This document shows positions 10,195-19,527 of a stretch of 64,000 nt of DNA, one piece after another (position 1 is the first letter of the stretch; every line of letters starts with the position of its first letter). The stretch is from Vreelandella arcis (GTDB lineage: Bacteria > Pseudomonadota > Gammaproteobacteria > Pseudomonadales > Halomonadaceae). The stretch spans positions 248,001-312,000 of the forward strand of contig NZ_FNII01000003.1 of the NCBI RefSeq assembly GCF_900103865.1, in the 5' to 3' direction. The position numbers and the translations under genes are program-made. Below the pieces are notes generated by a model. The model saw only the letters and a list, made by a program, of their open reading frames with translations. It was not told the origin of the DNA and searched no databases.

Positions 10195-12321
10195 ATGCTG
10201 GATAACGCCTTAAAAAGCGAGATTCAGGAAGCCTACCGTCGCGTGGTGGAAACGCTTGAGTTAACACCACGCTACGGACAGCGGCTGATGATCGCCGAGA
10301 TTGCCCGTACGCTGGGCGATATCGAAAGCGATAACGACGGCAAACGCACCAGTGACCAGCATGTCTGCGTGCTTGAGGCGGGAACTGGAACGGGTAAAAC
10401 GCTGGCCTATCTAATTGCCGCTCTGCCCATCGCCAAAGCGCGGGGCAAGCGGCTGATAGTTTCGACCGCCACGGTAGCGCTACAGGAGCAGGTGCTCAAT
10501 CAAGACCTGCCGTCCCTGGCGAGCCACAGTGGGCTGGCATTTCGCTACGCATTGGCCAAAGGTCGCGGGCGTTATGTGTGCGTGGCACGCTTGGATCAGG
10601 CACTGGAAGGCGTTGAGCCGAATCCTACGCTGTCGTTATTCGAGCAGTCCCTGCAGGCTCAAAGTAGTGACTTTAGCGTGATTGCCAGCGATATGGCCGA
10701 GGCTTACGGGCAGGGCGAGTGGGAAGGTGACCGCGATAACTGGCCGCATGCCATTGACGATGCCCACTGGCGGCGCTTGACCGTCGATCATCGCCAATGT
10801 ACCGGCCGGCGCTGCGGTCATTTTGGCGCCTGTGCGTTTTTCCGCTCCCGCCGGGAACTGGAAAACGCCGACGTTATTGTCGCTAACCATGATCTCGTAT
10901 TGGCCGATCTGGCGCTGGGCGGCGGGGCGATTTTACCTGACCCGGCCGACTGCATCTTTGTGTTTGACGAAGGTCATCACCTGCCCGATAAAGCGCTTTC
11001 GCATTTTGCCCATCGCTTTGCAGTCAACGGTTGCCTACGCTGGTTAAAAACCCTCAAAAGCAGCTTAACTGATTTAAATCAGGGGCTTGCTGTGCAACCG
11101 ACAATTGCTCGGCTATTGGCTGGCCTGCCTGAGCTTATCCATACCTTAGAGCCTGCTTTAGGGGATTTATTTAGTACGGGCCATCAACTGGCGGGACGCT
11201 CGAATGGCTTGGCTGATGAAGAGAACACACTCCAGTCGCGCTTTGAAAAAGGTCAGATCCCCGACGCGCTGCGCGAACAAGCTGAACAATTGCTGGTCAT
11301 GTTTGCGACGCTGTCGCGTCATCTTGAAAGCATCAGTGATATTTTGCGTGAAAGCCTCGATCCGGATAAGCAAACCGGTTTGGAGCGCGAACAGGCCGAG
11401 GCTTGGTTACCGCTGGTGGCGCTACTTCACGGTCGAGCGCTGGACGCTCACTCACTGTGGCAAGCCTTTAGCGAACACGATGCGCCGAATAATCCGCCGA
11501 GTGCGCGATGGATCACGTTGAGCCGTGTGTCGGGTGAGCCGGAAATCGAGTTTTCGGCGAGCCCGGTGTCGGCTGCACATACACTGGCTAAGCATCTTTG
11601 GGGGCGCTGCCATGGGGCGGTCGTCACGTCGGCAACGTTGACCGCCCTGGGTCGCTTCGAGCGACTTCAAGAGCGAGCTGGGCTCGCCAATCGCTATCGT
11701 TATCAAGCACTGCCCAGCCCGTTTGATTATGCCAATGCGGTACTGAGCGTACCCAAAGAAGCCACCGACCCGAGTGATCGTGAGGCCCATGAAAAGGCTA
11801 TCGTCGATTTTGTGACGCAACTAGCGGATCGAGAGGCGGCGCTGGTGCTGTTCTCATCACGGGCACAACTGCGCGGCGTTGAAAAAGCACTCAGTGCCAC
11901 GCTAAAAGCGCGCGTACTGGCCCAGGATGCGTTACCCAAGCGCGAGTTGATTGAGCAGCATCGCGCCGCAGTGGATAGCGGCAAGGGTAGTATTATTTTC
12001 GGCTTGGCAAGTTTTGCTGAAGGTATCGATTTACCGGGGGATTACCTGACCCACGTGGTGATTACGCGGCTGCCGTTTGCGGTGCCCGATGACCCGGTGG
12101 GGGCGACCCTCGCCGAGTGGATTGAGAGCCAGGGCGGCAATCCGTTTATGCGTATCAGTGTGCCGGACGCATCGATCAAGCTGGTTCAAGCCTGCGGTCG
12201 CCTGATCCGTAAGGAGAGCGATACAGGCACGATTACCCTGCTGGATAGGCGCGTCCTTACGCGGCGATACGGGCAAGCACTGTTAGATGCATTGCCGCCG
12301 TTTCGGCGAGAAATCGGTTAG
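10195..12321 (+). CDS. dinG: ATP-dependent DNA helicase DinG
   Basis: Iron-sulfur superfamily 2 helicase (5'-3') that resolves R-loops and D-loops. Walker A is at residues 61-69 (EAGTGTGKT) and the DEAH box reads DEGH (VFDEGHHLPD). Four cysteines at 129, 202, 207 and 213 keep the spacing of the 4Fe-4S ligands in E. coli DinG. The C-terminal motif ACGRLIRKESDTGTITLLDRR is the family motif VI region. Length of 708 residues is normal. It sits 5 bp behind rhlB. Confidence 0.94.
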   Translation: MLDNALKSEIQEAYRRVVETLELTPRYGQRLMIAEIARTLGDIESDNDGKRTSDQHVCVLEAGTGTGKTLAYLIAALPIAKARGKRLIVSTATVALQEQVLNQDLPSLASHSGLAFRYALAKGRGRYVCVARLDQALEGVEPNPTLSLFEQSLQAQSSDFSVIASDMAEAYGQGEWEGDRDNWPHAIDDAHWRRLTVDHRQCTGRRCGHFGACAFFRSRRELENADVIVANHDLVLADLALGGGAILPDPADCIFVFDEGHHLPDKALSHFAHRFAVNGCLRWLKTLKSSLTDLNQGLAVQPTIARLLAGLPELIHTLEPALGDLFSTGHQLAGRSNGLADEENTLQSRFEKGQIPDALREQAEQLLVMFATLSRHLESISDILRESLDPDKQTGLEREQAEAWLPLVALLHGRALDAHSLWQAFSEHDAPNNPPSARWITLSRVSGEPEIEFSASPVSAAHTLAKHLWGRCHGAVVTSATLTALGRFERLQERAGLANRYRYQALPSPFDYANAVLSVPKEATDPSDREAHEKAIVDFVTQLADREAALVLFSSRAQLRGVEKALSATLKARVLAQDALPKRELIEQHRAAVDSGKGSIIFGLASFAEGIDLPGDYLTHVVITRLPFAVPDDPVGATLAEWIESQGGNPFMRISVPDASIKLVQACGRLIRKESDTGTITLLDRRVLTRRYGQALLDALPPFRREIG

Positions 12322-12329
12322 GCGAGGTG

Positions 12330-12356
12330 AAAAAGCCCACTGCACTGCAGTGGGCT
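12330..12356 (-). terminator. Rho-independent terminator of the DAHP synthase gene
   Basis: Stem of 11 bp (AGCCCACTGCA at 12334-12344, TGCAGTGGGCT at 12346-12356). Read on the minus strand it is followed by five T, so it ends the DAHP synthase transcript. On the plus strand no T run follows, but the hairpin could still slow readthrough from dinG. Confidence 0.85.
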
Positions 12357-12363
12357 AGCGGGG

Positions 12364-13440
12364 TTATGCCTGGCTACGCTTTGCCAGTGCGGGTGCGAGC
12401 TTTTCGTTCATGCGGGTAAAGGCTTTAACGGTGGTGTCCCAATCGATACAAGCATCGGTGATGGAAACGCCATATTGAAGGTCTTTAAGGTCGTTGGGGA
12501 CTTTTTGGTTGCCCCATCCCAGGTTGGATTCCACCATTAGGCCGATAATAGAGGTGTTGCCTTCCAATATTTGGTTGGTCACATTCTCAAGGACGAGCGG
12601 CTGAAGCGCAGGGTCTTTGTTCGAGTTGGCGTGAGAGCAGTCAATCATAATATTGGCGGAAAGATTGGCTTTTTTCAGTTCTTGCTCGGCCAGGGCAACG
12701 CTGACGCTGTCGTAGTTGGGCTTGCCGTTGCCGCCACGTAGTACGACGTGCCCATAGCCGTTGCCGCGAGTGCGGATGATGGCCACTTGACCCGACTGGT
12801 TGATGCCGAGAAAGTTATGTGGATGGGCAACGGATTGTAGCGCATTGATGGCCACGTCCAGGCTGCCGTCAGTGCCGTTCTTGAACCCGACGGGGGAAGA
12901 CAGGCCTGACGCCATTTCGCGGTGCGTTTGCGACTCAGTGGTACGCGCCCCGATGGCCGACCAGCTAATACAGTCTTGAAGGTACTGCGGTGAGATCGGA
13001 TCGAGCGCCTCTGTAGCCAGCGGTAGACCGATCTCAGCCAGGTCAACCAGCAACTTGCGGGCGATATGCAGGCCTTCGTCGATCTCGAACGAGTCGTTAA
13101 TGTGGGGATCATTAATTAAGCCTTTCCAGCCCACCGTGGTGCGGGGTTTTTCGAAATAAACCCGCATCACGATATAAAGGCTTTCGCTGACTTGATCCGC
13201 CAGCGCGCGAAGCCGCTTGGCATAATCTAAGGCGGCGTCGACATCATGAATGGAGCAAGGGCCAACCACCATGAGTAAGCGCGGATCACTACCGTCCAGG
13301 ATGCGCTGGATGGTTTGGCGGCCCTCAATGACGGTGCGCTCGGCAGCCTCGGTAAGCGGTACATCTTGCTTAAGGGCTTCGGGGGTAGTAAGCACGTCCT
13401 GAGCGAGGACGTTGAGGTTGTTGACCTGCTGATCTGACAT
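12364..13440 (-). CDS. 3-deoxy-7-phosphoheptulonate (DAHP) synthase, class I
   Basis: First step of the shikimate pathway: phosphoenolpyruvate plus erythrose 4-phosphate gives DAHP, feeding Trp, Tyr and Phe. Length is 358 residues, typical of the AroF/G/H family. Visible motifs are GPCSIHD at 60-66, the KPRTTVGWKG substrate loop, GARTTESQTHREMASG, and DCSHANS with the metal-binding His near the C-terminal third. Which amino acid inhibits it cannot be decided by eye, so I give no isozyme letter. It stands alone and diverges from rpoE. Confidence 0.93.
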   Translation of the reverse strand: MSDQQVNNLNVLAQDVLTTPEALKQDVPLTEAAERTVIEGRQTIQRILDGSDPRLLMVVGPCSIHDVDAALDYAKRLRALADQVSESLYIVMRVYFEKPRTTVGWKGLINDPHINDSFEIDEGLHIARKLLVDLAEIGLPLATEALDPISPQYLQDCISWSAIGARTTESQTHREMASGLSSPVGFKNGTDGSLDVAINALQSVAHPHNFLGINQSGQVAIIRTRGNGYGHVVLRGGNGKPNYDSVSVALAEQELKKANLSANIMIDCSHANSNKDPALQPLVLENVTNQILEGNTSIIGLMVESNLGWGNQKVPNDLKDLQYGVSITDACIDWDTTVKAFTRMNEKLAPALAKRSQA

Positions 13441-13481
13441 TGTGCTACCTGTGCGTGCGTAATGGGCGAATCAAGAGCCCT

Positions 13482-13511
13482 ACTATCGCTTGTCGGCGTA
13501 GTAAAAATCAA
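13482..13511 (-). promoter_or_regulatory. Candidate sigma-70 promoter of the DAHP synthase gene
   Basis: On the minus strand TTGATT (13506-13511) and GATAGT (13482-13487) are separated by 18 bp and lie about 42 bp before the start codon. The match is moderate. No TrpR- or TyrR-like operator is evident here. Confidence 0.35.
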
Positions 13512-13519
13512 TTGTTGTG

Positions 13520-13547
13520 GAACTTAACGGTAAGACAAGAAGTCAGC
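13520..13547 (+). promoter_or_regulatory. Candidate sigma-E (AlgU) type promoter for rpoE
   Basis: GGAACTT with its core GAACTT at 13520-13525 is the hallmark -35 element of RpoE/AlgU promoters; 17 bp further on lies TCAGC (13543-13547), a partial match to the -10. It would give a leader of about 210 bases before rpoE and allow the autoregulation typical of this locus. The -10 is weak, so this is tentative. Confidence 0.4.
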
Positions 13548-13767
13548 CGCTGGGTTTTGCTCAAGGGGGTAAACGCTTGATGCGCCGAGCAGAACGCGTA
13601 ACACTTAACCAACCATAGGCATTCACGTTTACACTGCCTTTTTATGTTATTCGTATGATTAACCAATGCCCAAGGGACACTATGTTGCTTGCTGTTAACG
13701 CCCAGTGTATCGGGTCTAAAGGAAGAGTTGCGCTCGGTGATGACTATCCGAGCGAGAGGAGCGTGTA

Positions 13768-14367
13768 ATGGGCACTCGTGAAACAGATCAACAGCTCGTT
13801 GAACGTGCCCAAAAAGGCGATACACGCGCATTTGATTTGCTGGTAAAAAAATACCAGCACAAGATTATTGGCTTAATTGGGCGCTATGTTCATGACCATG
13901 CCGAGGTTCAAGATGTCGCGCAGGAAGCCTTCATCAAAGCCTACCGCGCGCTAGGCAAGTTTCGCGCCGAAAGTGCTTTTTATACATGGATGTATCGAAT
14001 CGCGATCAACACGGCAAAAAATCATCTAGTGTCCCGCGGACGTCGCCCTCCGGGCAGTGACCTGGATATCGTCGATGCTGAAATCGTTGACCAAAGCGGT
14101 CGCTTAGCCGATGCCGAATCACCCGAAGCGGCTATTGCTCGTGATCAGTTGGAAGCCGCCGTTTATGAGGCGATCGAAAAATTGCCTGATGATTTGCGCA
14201 CTGCGATCACGCTTCGCGAGTTGGATGGGCTAGCTTATGAAGATATCGCGCAGGTGATGCAGTGCCCCGTTGGCACGGTGCGTTCGCGTATTTTCCGGGC
14301 TCGCGAAGCCGTTGACGAGCATATTCGCCCTCTGGTGACGACAGCACGGAACAGTCGCGAAGATTAG
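13768..14367 (+). CDS. rpoE: Envelope-stress sigma factor RpoE/AlgU
   Basis: ECF sigma factor directing RNA polymerase to envelope-stress genes. Region 2 spans about residues 22-95 (FDLLVKKYQHKIIGLI, HAEVQDVAQEAFIKAYRAL, FYTWMYRIAINTAKNHLV). Region 4 spans about 130-185 (LPDDLRTAITLRELDGLAYEDIAQVMQCPVGTVRSRIFRARE), including the HTH. Length of 199 residues is normal. The start follows GAGAGGAG. Its anti-sigma gene lies 321 bp downstream on the same strand rather than directly adjacent. Confidence 0.96.
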   Translation: MGTRETDQQLVERAQKGDTRAFDLLVKKYQHKIIGLIGRYVHDHAEVQDVAQEAFIKAYRALGKFRAESAFYTWMYRIAINTAKNHLVSRGRRPPGSDLDIVDAEIVDQSGRLADAESPEAAIARDQLEAAVYEAIEKLPDDLRTAITLRELDGLAYEDIAQVMQCPVGTVRSRIFRAREAVDEHIRPLVTTARNSRED

Positions 14368-14688
14368 TGGTCAATGGAAGTGCGTTAGGACGTAATGGTG
14401 AAAAACTATCGGTCACCGTGAACTGTTTGGTGGCATCACCGTCAAAGCCATTACGTTTCAATGAGAAGCTTTGAAAGCTGTCATTAACGTAGCTTTATTT
14501 TAGCGCTGTCTTGATAGGCTCTTCGGCTTAACGATATGGCGATCAATGAACGATTAAAGGTGTTGTTTGCACCGTGGCGAAGTGGTCTGCCAAGGCTTGG
14601 CCTGTGGAGCTGCCGGTGAATGCCAGCGCAAAGGCAACAGCTAGCGATGGCCATCAGCGCTCCTTTTAACAGTGTGAGGGTGTGAAGT
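14368..14688 (+). other. 321-bp non-coding gap between rpoE and rseA with inverted repeats
   Basis: No credible gene is seen on either strand. ACGTAATGG (14390-14398) pairs exactly with CCATTACGT (14448-14456), and inner GGTGA/TCACC segments could extend the fold. A second short palindrome, GCCAAG-G-CTTGGC, lies near 14591-14603. Neither is followed by a T run, so they are not simple terminators. The gap may hold a second promoter for rseA, an mRNA structure that uncouples sigma from anti-sigma levels, or a small RNA. Confidence 0.5.
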
Positions 14689-15429
14689 ATGAGTCAAAAC
14701 ACACGGGAATCACTTTCGGTATTAATGGATAGCGAAAGTGACGAGCTAGAATTGCGCCGAGTGTTGAAGGCACTACCGGATGATGACGACGCCGCTGATA
14801 CTTGGCGACGTTACCATTTGGCTCGAAGCATGATGCAGCGTGAGCGGGGAGTCGATGTAACCGCTGATCTGTCTGCCGGTATCATGGCCCGTTTGCAAGG
14901 TGAGCCAGCCCCAACCTTGGATGACGCTGTACCCGCTCGCACTGGAAGCGTGTCATTTGTTCGCGGTGCGGGGGTTGCCGCTGCGGTATCGCTTATGGTC
15001 ATTACGGGCGTACAGTTCTTCGGCAACAATGCGGGTACGGGATCCACCGAGCAGGGTGGTGGTGTTGCGTCAAACACGGCGCCCGCTACGTCAAATCAGG
15101 TTCAGCCTGTCAATCTGACTTCAACGCTCAACGCGACCAATGGCCAAACGACAGTGGCCCCCCAAGCCGACAACATGCCAATGTTTGAACAAACGCCTTT
15201 CCGGGTGAACGGGCAAGCCTCGAGAGGCGGTCTGATGAACGTGAGTGAAGGCGGGTTTTCAGGCACTGGCGCGCAGCAAGGCGTATCGGCTCAGCAAGGC
15301 ACGCGTATTGACGTTGAGCAACTACGCTTCCTTCAGTCTTACCTTGAGCAACAACAAGGCTTCACAGGAAGCCAGAGCGACTCATCGATGCGCTCCTTTG
15401 GTGTGACTGAACCCCTCGGGCAGCGCTGA
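14689..15429 (+). CDS. rseA: Anti-sigma factor RseA/MucA
   Basis: Inner-membrane anti-sigma factor that holds RpoE until stress-triggered proteolysis. The N-terminal cytoplasmic part (residues 1-75, starting MSQNTRESLSVLMDSESDELELRRVL) matches the RseA/MucA N domain. One membrane span lies at about residues 93-111 (GAGVAAAVSLMVITGVQFFG). The periplasmic part is low-complexity and rich in Ser, Thr, Gly and Gln, and ends TEPLGQR. No rseB follows, so the usual MucB shielding partner is not encoded here. A strong terminator comes after the gene. Confidence 0.88.
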   Translation: MSQNTRESLSVLMDSESDELELRRVLKALPDDDDAADTWRRYHLARSMMQRERGVDVTADLSAGIMARLQGEPAPTLDDAVPARTGSVSFVRGAGVAAAVSLMVITGVQFFGNNAGTGSTEQGGGVASNTAPATSNQVQPVNLTSTLNATNGQTTVAPQADNMPMFEQTPFRVNGQASRGGLMNVSEGGFSGTGAQQGVSAQQGTRIDVEQLRFLQSYLEQQQGFTGSQSDSSMRSFGVTEPLGQR

Positions 15430-15467
15430 TTCGTCACGGCGAATCGCTAATAGGGCAAGATGCAAAT

Positions 15468-15510
15468 GGACGTTGAAAAAGAGGGGCTCTCTATTTCAAC
15501 GTCCTTTTTT
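15468..15510 (+). terminator. Rho-independent terminator after rseA
   Basis: Perfect 11-bp stem (GGACGTTGAAA at 15468-15478, TTTCAACGTCC at 15494-15504) followed at once by six T. It separates rseA from rseC, so the downstream genes need a promoter of their own or readthrough. Confidence 0.9.
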
Positions 15511-15585
15511 ATATACATGCGAGGATGATGCTGACTACCCCCTAGATAGGGTCGTATTTAAAAGGTCAGTAGGGAGGTAAGTGAC

Positions 15586-16038
15586 GTGTCGGCAACAACG
15601 GGTGAGCAAGTTGTTCAACGTCAAGGGCGCGTTGTGGGTTACCGCACCCAGGGGGTTGTCGTCGAGGTGATCGCCTCGCCTGGCTGCACACAATGCGCCA
15701 AGGGGCAGGGCTGTGGGGCGGGACTCCTGGCGCGCAGGAACCCCTGGCAGTTGAAGGTCGATACGCCGCTGTCTTACAAAGATAAGACATCGCCCGCATT
15801 GAACAGCGAGGTAACGCTGGTCATGCAGAAAGCCACTATCACGCGGTTAACATGGTTGATTTATGGGCTGCCACTGTTAATTGCGCTGGCGGGTGCGGGT
15901 GTGGGGGACGCCTTGAGTGATGCGGTTTGGCTTGCGCCCAGTCTTTTCTTCGGTCTCTTGATCAGTAGCATGCTGGGCCTTAAATATGCGTTAGGTCGAC
16001 GCGCGGAGTACTTTCGTCCACGGTTGGTTGACGCATAA
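15586..16038 (+). CDS. rseC: RseC/MucC family membrane protein
   Basis: SoxR-reducing-system RseC family protein, 150 residues. The N-terminal domain carries the family cysteines in CTQCAKGQGCG (about residues 34-44). Two membrane helices follow (about 86-104 and 108-130: LTWLIYGLPLLIALAGAGVG and WLAPSLFFGLLISSMLGL). Homologues modulate the sigma-E response and help reduce SoxR; which applies here is open. GTG at 15586 is chosen because AGGGAGG lies about 9 bases upstream. Confidence 0.85.
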   Translation: MSATTGEQVVQRQGRVVGYRTQGVVVEVIASPGCTQCAKGQGCGAGLLARRNPWQLKVDTPLSYKDKTSPALNSEVTLVMQKATITRLTWLIYGLPLLIALAGAGVGDALSDAVWLAPSLFFGLLISSMLGLKYALGRRAEYFRPRLVDA

Positions 16039-16102
16039 TGACGATGGCTCATCTCGAGCCGTAATGACATGTTTTTATGGTGTCTTGAGTAGGAGTTATT
16101 GC

Positions 16103-17512
16103 ATGAAGCGCTTACTGTTTCCCTCTTCGCTATGGGTCTGCTTGGTTTTGCTGCTGTGCCTGGGGCAAAGTGCCCACGCACAAAGCCTGCCGGACTTTAC
16201 CGACCTCGTTGAGGAGGCCGCACCTGGGGTGGTGAACATTTCCACCAGTCGCACTGTACAGCGTGGTGGATCCTCCTTCGATCGTTTCGGCGGGCAAGAA
16301 ATACCCGAGATTTTCCGTCATTTTTTTGGTGATAGTTTCCCTGCGCCACCCGGAGGTGGGCCAGGACGTAGCGAAGAACGTCAATCGCTGGGCTCTGGGT
16401 TCATCATCAGCGAAGATGGCTACGTGCTTACCAATGCGCATGTCGTACAAAATGCCGATGAAATTCTTGTGCGTTTGAATGATCGGCGCGAGTTGAACGC
16501 CGAACTTATCGGCAGCGACCCGCAAACCGATGTGGCACTGTTGAAAGTCGATGCCGAGGGTCTGCCTACGCTGGAGTTAGGCGATTCAGATGCGCTTCGC
16601 GTTGGCGAGTGGGTCGCGGCGATAGGCTCGCCCTTTGGTTTTGATCATTCGGTTACCGCCGGCATTGTCAGTGCGATTAACCGCACCTTGCCGCGGGATG
16701 CTTACGTGCCGTTTATTCAAACCGATGTGGCGATCAACCCTGGTAACTCAGGTGGGCCGCTGTTTAATTTAGATGGCGAAGTGATTGGTATTAACTCGCA
16801 AATTTTCACGCGTAGTGGCGGCTTCATGGGCGTTTCGTTCGCCATTCCCATCAATGTGGCGATGGATGTGGCTGACCAACTGCGCGAAGACGGGCGCGTT
16901 AATCGTGGCTGGCTTGGGGTGATGATCCAGCCGGTATCTCGTGACTTGGCCGAATCATTTGGCATGGAAGAAGCCGAAGGTGCACTGATTGCCGATCTAG
17001 ACCCTGAAGGCCCAGCGGCGAAAGGTGGTTTGCAAGCGGGCGACGTTATTTTAGAAGTTAACGGTGAAGCCGTGGATCGCTCGAGCAGCCTACCGCGTCT
17101 GATCGGCCGGGTAGCCCCAGGCGATGAAGTAGACTTGCGTCTGATGCGTAATGGCGAAGAGCTCAGCGAAGCGATAGAGCTGGGCAGCTGGCCTGATACC
17201 GCTGGACAGCCTACCGCGTCGCGGAGCGATAGCCAGGTGCGCTTAGGCGTCTCGGTCGCTGAACTTGACCAAGCCACCCGTGAGCAGCTTGACCTACAGG
17301 GCGGAGTGGTCGTTCGTGAAGTTGAACCGGATAGCGTGGGGGCTCGCGCGGGGCTTCGTGCAGGCGATATACTGGTGAGCATAGATCACCGTAGCCTGTC
17401 GTCGCCCGAAGAGTTACGCCGTATTGTGGAAGAGCTGCCCACGGATCGAGCTATTCCGCTACGCCTTTATCGCGACGGACGTTCGCTCTTCGTGGCACTG
17501 CGCTTTGAATAA
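16103..17512 (+). CDS. mucD: Periplasmic serine endoprotease DegP/MucD family
   Basis: Protease/chaperone that removes misfolded envelope proteins and tempers the sigma-E response. Signal peptide at residues 1-26 (ending SAHAQ). The catalytic triad is H113 (NAHVV), D143 (QTDVALL) and S216 (GNSGGP); two PDZ domains follow at about 265-350 and 370-460. Length is 469 residues. I place the start at 16103 because AGGAG at 16091-16095 is 7 bases upstream and the signal peptide begins there; longer upstream reading is unsupported. Position after rpoE-rseA-rseC matches mucD. Confidence 0.93.
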   Translation: MKRLLFPSSLWVCLVLLLCLGQSAHAQSLPDFTDLVEEAAPGVVNISTSRTVQRGGSSFDRFGGQEIPEIFRHFFGDSFPAPPGGGPGRSEERQSLGSGFIISEDGYVLTNAHVVQNADEILVRLNDRRELNAELIGSDPQTDVALLKVDAEGLPTLELGDSDALRVGEWVAAIGSPFGFDHSVTAGIVSAINRTLPRDAYVPFIQTDVAINPGNSGGPLFNLDGEVIGINSQIFTRSGGFMGVSFAIPINVAMDVADQLREDGRVNRGWLGVMIQPVSRDLAESFGMEEAEGALIADLDPEGPAAKGGLQAGDVILEVNGEAVDRSSSLPRLIGRVAPGDEVDLRLMRNGEELSEAIELGSWPDTAGQPTASRSDSQVRLGVSVAELDQATREQLDLQGGVVVREVEPDSVGARAGLRAGDILVSIDHRSLSSPEELRRIVEELPTDRAIPLRLYRDGRSLFVALRFE

Positions 17513-17534
17513 CTGAGTCTCGCCTTGCTACCGG

Positions 17535-17567
17535 CAGCCCGCTTAAATCAGCGGGCTGTCGTTTTTT
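17535..17567 (+). terminator. Rho-independent terminator after mucD
   Basis: A 9-bp stem (CAGCCCGCT at 17535-17543, AGCGGGCTG at 17550-17558) is followed by TCG and seven T. It closes the envelope-stress block before lepA. Confidence 0.9.
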
Positions 17568-17697
17568 TGCCCGTTTTTTTTGCACATAGCACCTGGCCCC
17601 TCGTAACGGTACAATGGCGTCAAATTTCTACTGCGTATACCAAGGCAATATTTTTAACCGTACATGGTTGCGTACATATACCGGATAAAAACGGCTA

Positions 17698-19512
17698 ATG
17701 ACCCAAGAAAACGTTAGTAAAATCAAGCATATCAGAAACTTCTCTATCATCGCGCATATCGATCACGGCAAATCCACGCTGTCAGACCGGTTGATTCAAA
17801 CCTGCGGTGGTTTAACCGAGCGTGAATTGAAAGAGCAAGTGCTTGATTCCATGGATATCGAGCGTGAACGTGGCATCACCATCAAGGCTCAGTCGGTTAC
17901 CTTGGACTACACTGCGCCCGACGGTCAGGTCTACCAGCTCAACTTCATCGATACGCCCGGACACGTTGATTTTTCTTATGAAGTGTCTCGCTCGCTGTAC
18001 GCTTGCGAAGGGGCGCTGTTGGTTGTTGATGCTGCCCAAGGGGTTGAAGCACAGTCGGTTGCCAACTGCTATACCGCCGTTGAGCAAGGCCTGGAAGTCT
18101 TGCCGGTGCTCAATAAAATTGACTTACCCCAAGCCGATCCCGACAGAGTGGCCCAGGAAGTCGAAGAGATTATCGGTATTGATGCCACCGATGCCTGCCA
18201 AGTCTCGGCGAAAAGCGGGATCGGCATCGACGAGCTGTTAGAACGCCTAGTGCGCGATATTCCACCTCCCAAAGGTGATCCTGATGCCCCCTTGCAAGCG
18301 CTTATTATCGATTCGTGGTTCGATAACTACCTTGGGGTTGTCTCTTTGGTTCGGCTTTTCGATGGCACGCTCCGCAAAGGCGATAAGATTCGCATCAATT
18401 CCACAGGGCGTGATTGGAATACCACCGAAGTGGGGATTTTTACCCCGCTGCGCAAACAGACCGATATTCTGCGCGCGGGTGAAGTAGGCTTTATTGTCGC
18501 CGGTATTAAAGACATTCACGGTGCCCCGGTGGGCGATACCATCACGCACACCAAAACACCGGATGTGCCAAGGCTGCCAGGCTTTAAAAAGGTCAAGCCG
18601 CAGGTATACGCGGGCATATTCACGGTCAGTGCCGATGACTATGAAGATTTTCGCGATGCGCTGGAAAAACTGGCGCTTAACGATGCTTCGCTGGAATATG
18701 AACCTGAAAATTCGGATGCGTTGGGTTTTGGTTTCCGCGTGGGCTTTCTCGGCACGCTTCACATGGAGATCATTCAAGAGCGCCTGGAACGCGAGTACGA
18801 TCTGGATCTGCTGACCACTGCTCCCACAGTGGTTTACGAGTTGTCCATGAAAAATGGCGACCTCATTTACGTATCGAACCCCTCCAAACTGCCCGATATG
18901 GCCGACGTTGAGTACATGCGCGAGCCGATTGTGCGGGCGAGCATTCTGGTGCCTCAGGAGTTTGTCGGCAATGTCATTGCCGAGAGTGAACAACGCCGCG
19001 GCACCCAGTTGGATATGCAGTTCCTCGGCAACCAGATCCAACTGACCTACGAATTACCCATGTCTGAAGTCGTGATGGACTTTTTTGATCGACTGAAATC
19101 TATTTCACGCGGCTACGCTTCGCTTGAGTATAACTTCGAGCGTTTTGAAGCAGCACACCTGGTGCGTCTGGACGTGTTGATTAACGGTGATAAAGTAGAC
19201 GCCCTGGCGGTAATTATCCATCGCGATCACGCTCATTCACGGGGTCGACTGCTGGTGGAAAAAATGAAAGAGTTGATCCCTCGGCAAATGTTCGATGTCG
19301 CTATCCAGGCGGCCATCGGTGGCCAAGTGGTGGCACGTTCAACCGTCAAAGCGTTGCGTAAAAACGTGACCGCGAAATGTTATGGCGGTGATGTCAGCCG
19401 TAAGAAAAAGCTGTTAGAGAAACAGAAAGCCGGTAAGAAACGCATGAAGCAGGTTGGTCGGGTGGAAATTCCCCAGGAAGCCTTCCTTGCTGTACTCAAG
19501 GTTAATGACTAA
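17698..19512 (+). CDS. lepA: Elongation factor 4 (LepA)
   Basis: Ribosome-binding translational GTPase. G1 is AHIDHGKST at residues 19-27, followed by G2 in RGITIKAQ, G3 DTPGHVDF and G4 NKID; EF-G-like domains and the LepA-specific C-terminal domain ([25 protein letters not shown]) follow. Length of 604 residues is normal. It heads the conserved run lepA-lepB-rnc-era-recO-pdxJ-acpS. Confidence 0.97.
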   Translation: MTQENVSKIKHIRNFSIIAHIDHGKSTLSDRLIQTCGGLTERELKEQVLDSMDIERERGITIKAQSVTLDYTAPDGQVYQLNFIDTPGHVDFSYEVSRSLYACEGALLVVDAAQGVEAQSVANCYTAVEQGLEVLPVLNKIDLPQADPDRVAQEVEEIIGIDATDACQVSAKSGIGIDELLERLVRDIPPPKGDPDAPLQALIIDSWFDNYLGVVSLVRLFDGTLRKGDKIRINSTGRDWNTTEVGIFTPLRKQTDILRAGEVGFIVAGIKDIHGAPVGDTITHTKTPDVPRLPGFKKVKPQVYAGIFTVSADDYEDFRDALEKLALNDASLEYEPENSDALGFGFRVGFLGTLHMEIIQERLEREYDLDLLTTAPTVVYELSMKNGDLIYVSNPSKLPDMADVEYMREPIVRASILVPQEFVGNVIAESEQRRGTQLDMQFLGNQIQLTYELPMSEVVMDFFDRLKSISRGYASLEYNFERFEAAHLVRLDVLINGDKVDALAVIIHRDHAHSRGRLLVEKMKELIPRQMFDVAIQAAIGGQVVARSTVKALRKNVTAKCYGGDVSRKKKLLEKQKAGKKRMKQVGRVEIPQEAFLAVLKVND

Positions 19513-19527
19513 GGAAGACTTCCACCC

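Noticed and set aside
18247..19041. Minus-strand frame of 264 codons opposite lepA
   Set aside because: Full overlap with a clearly intact lepA and no recognisable domain.
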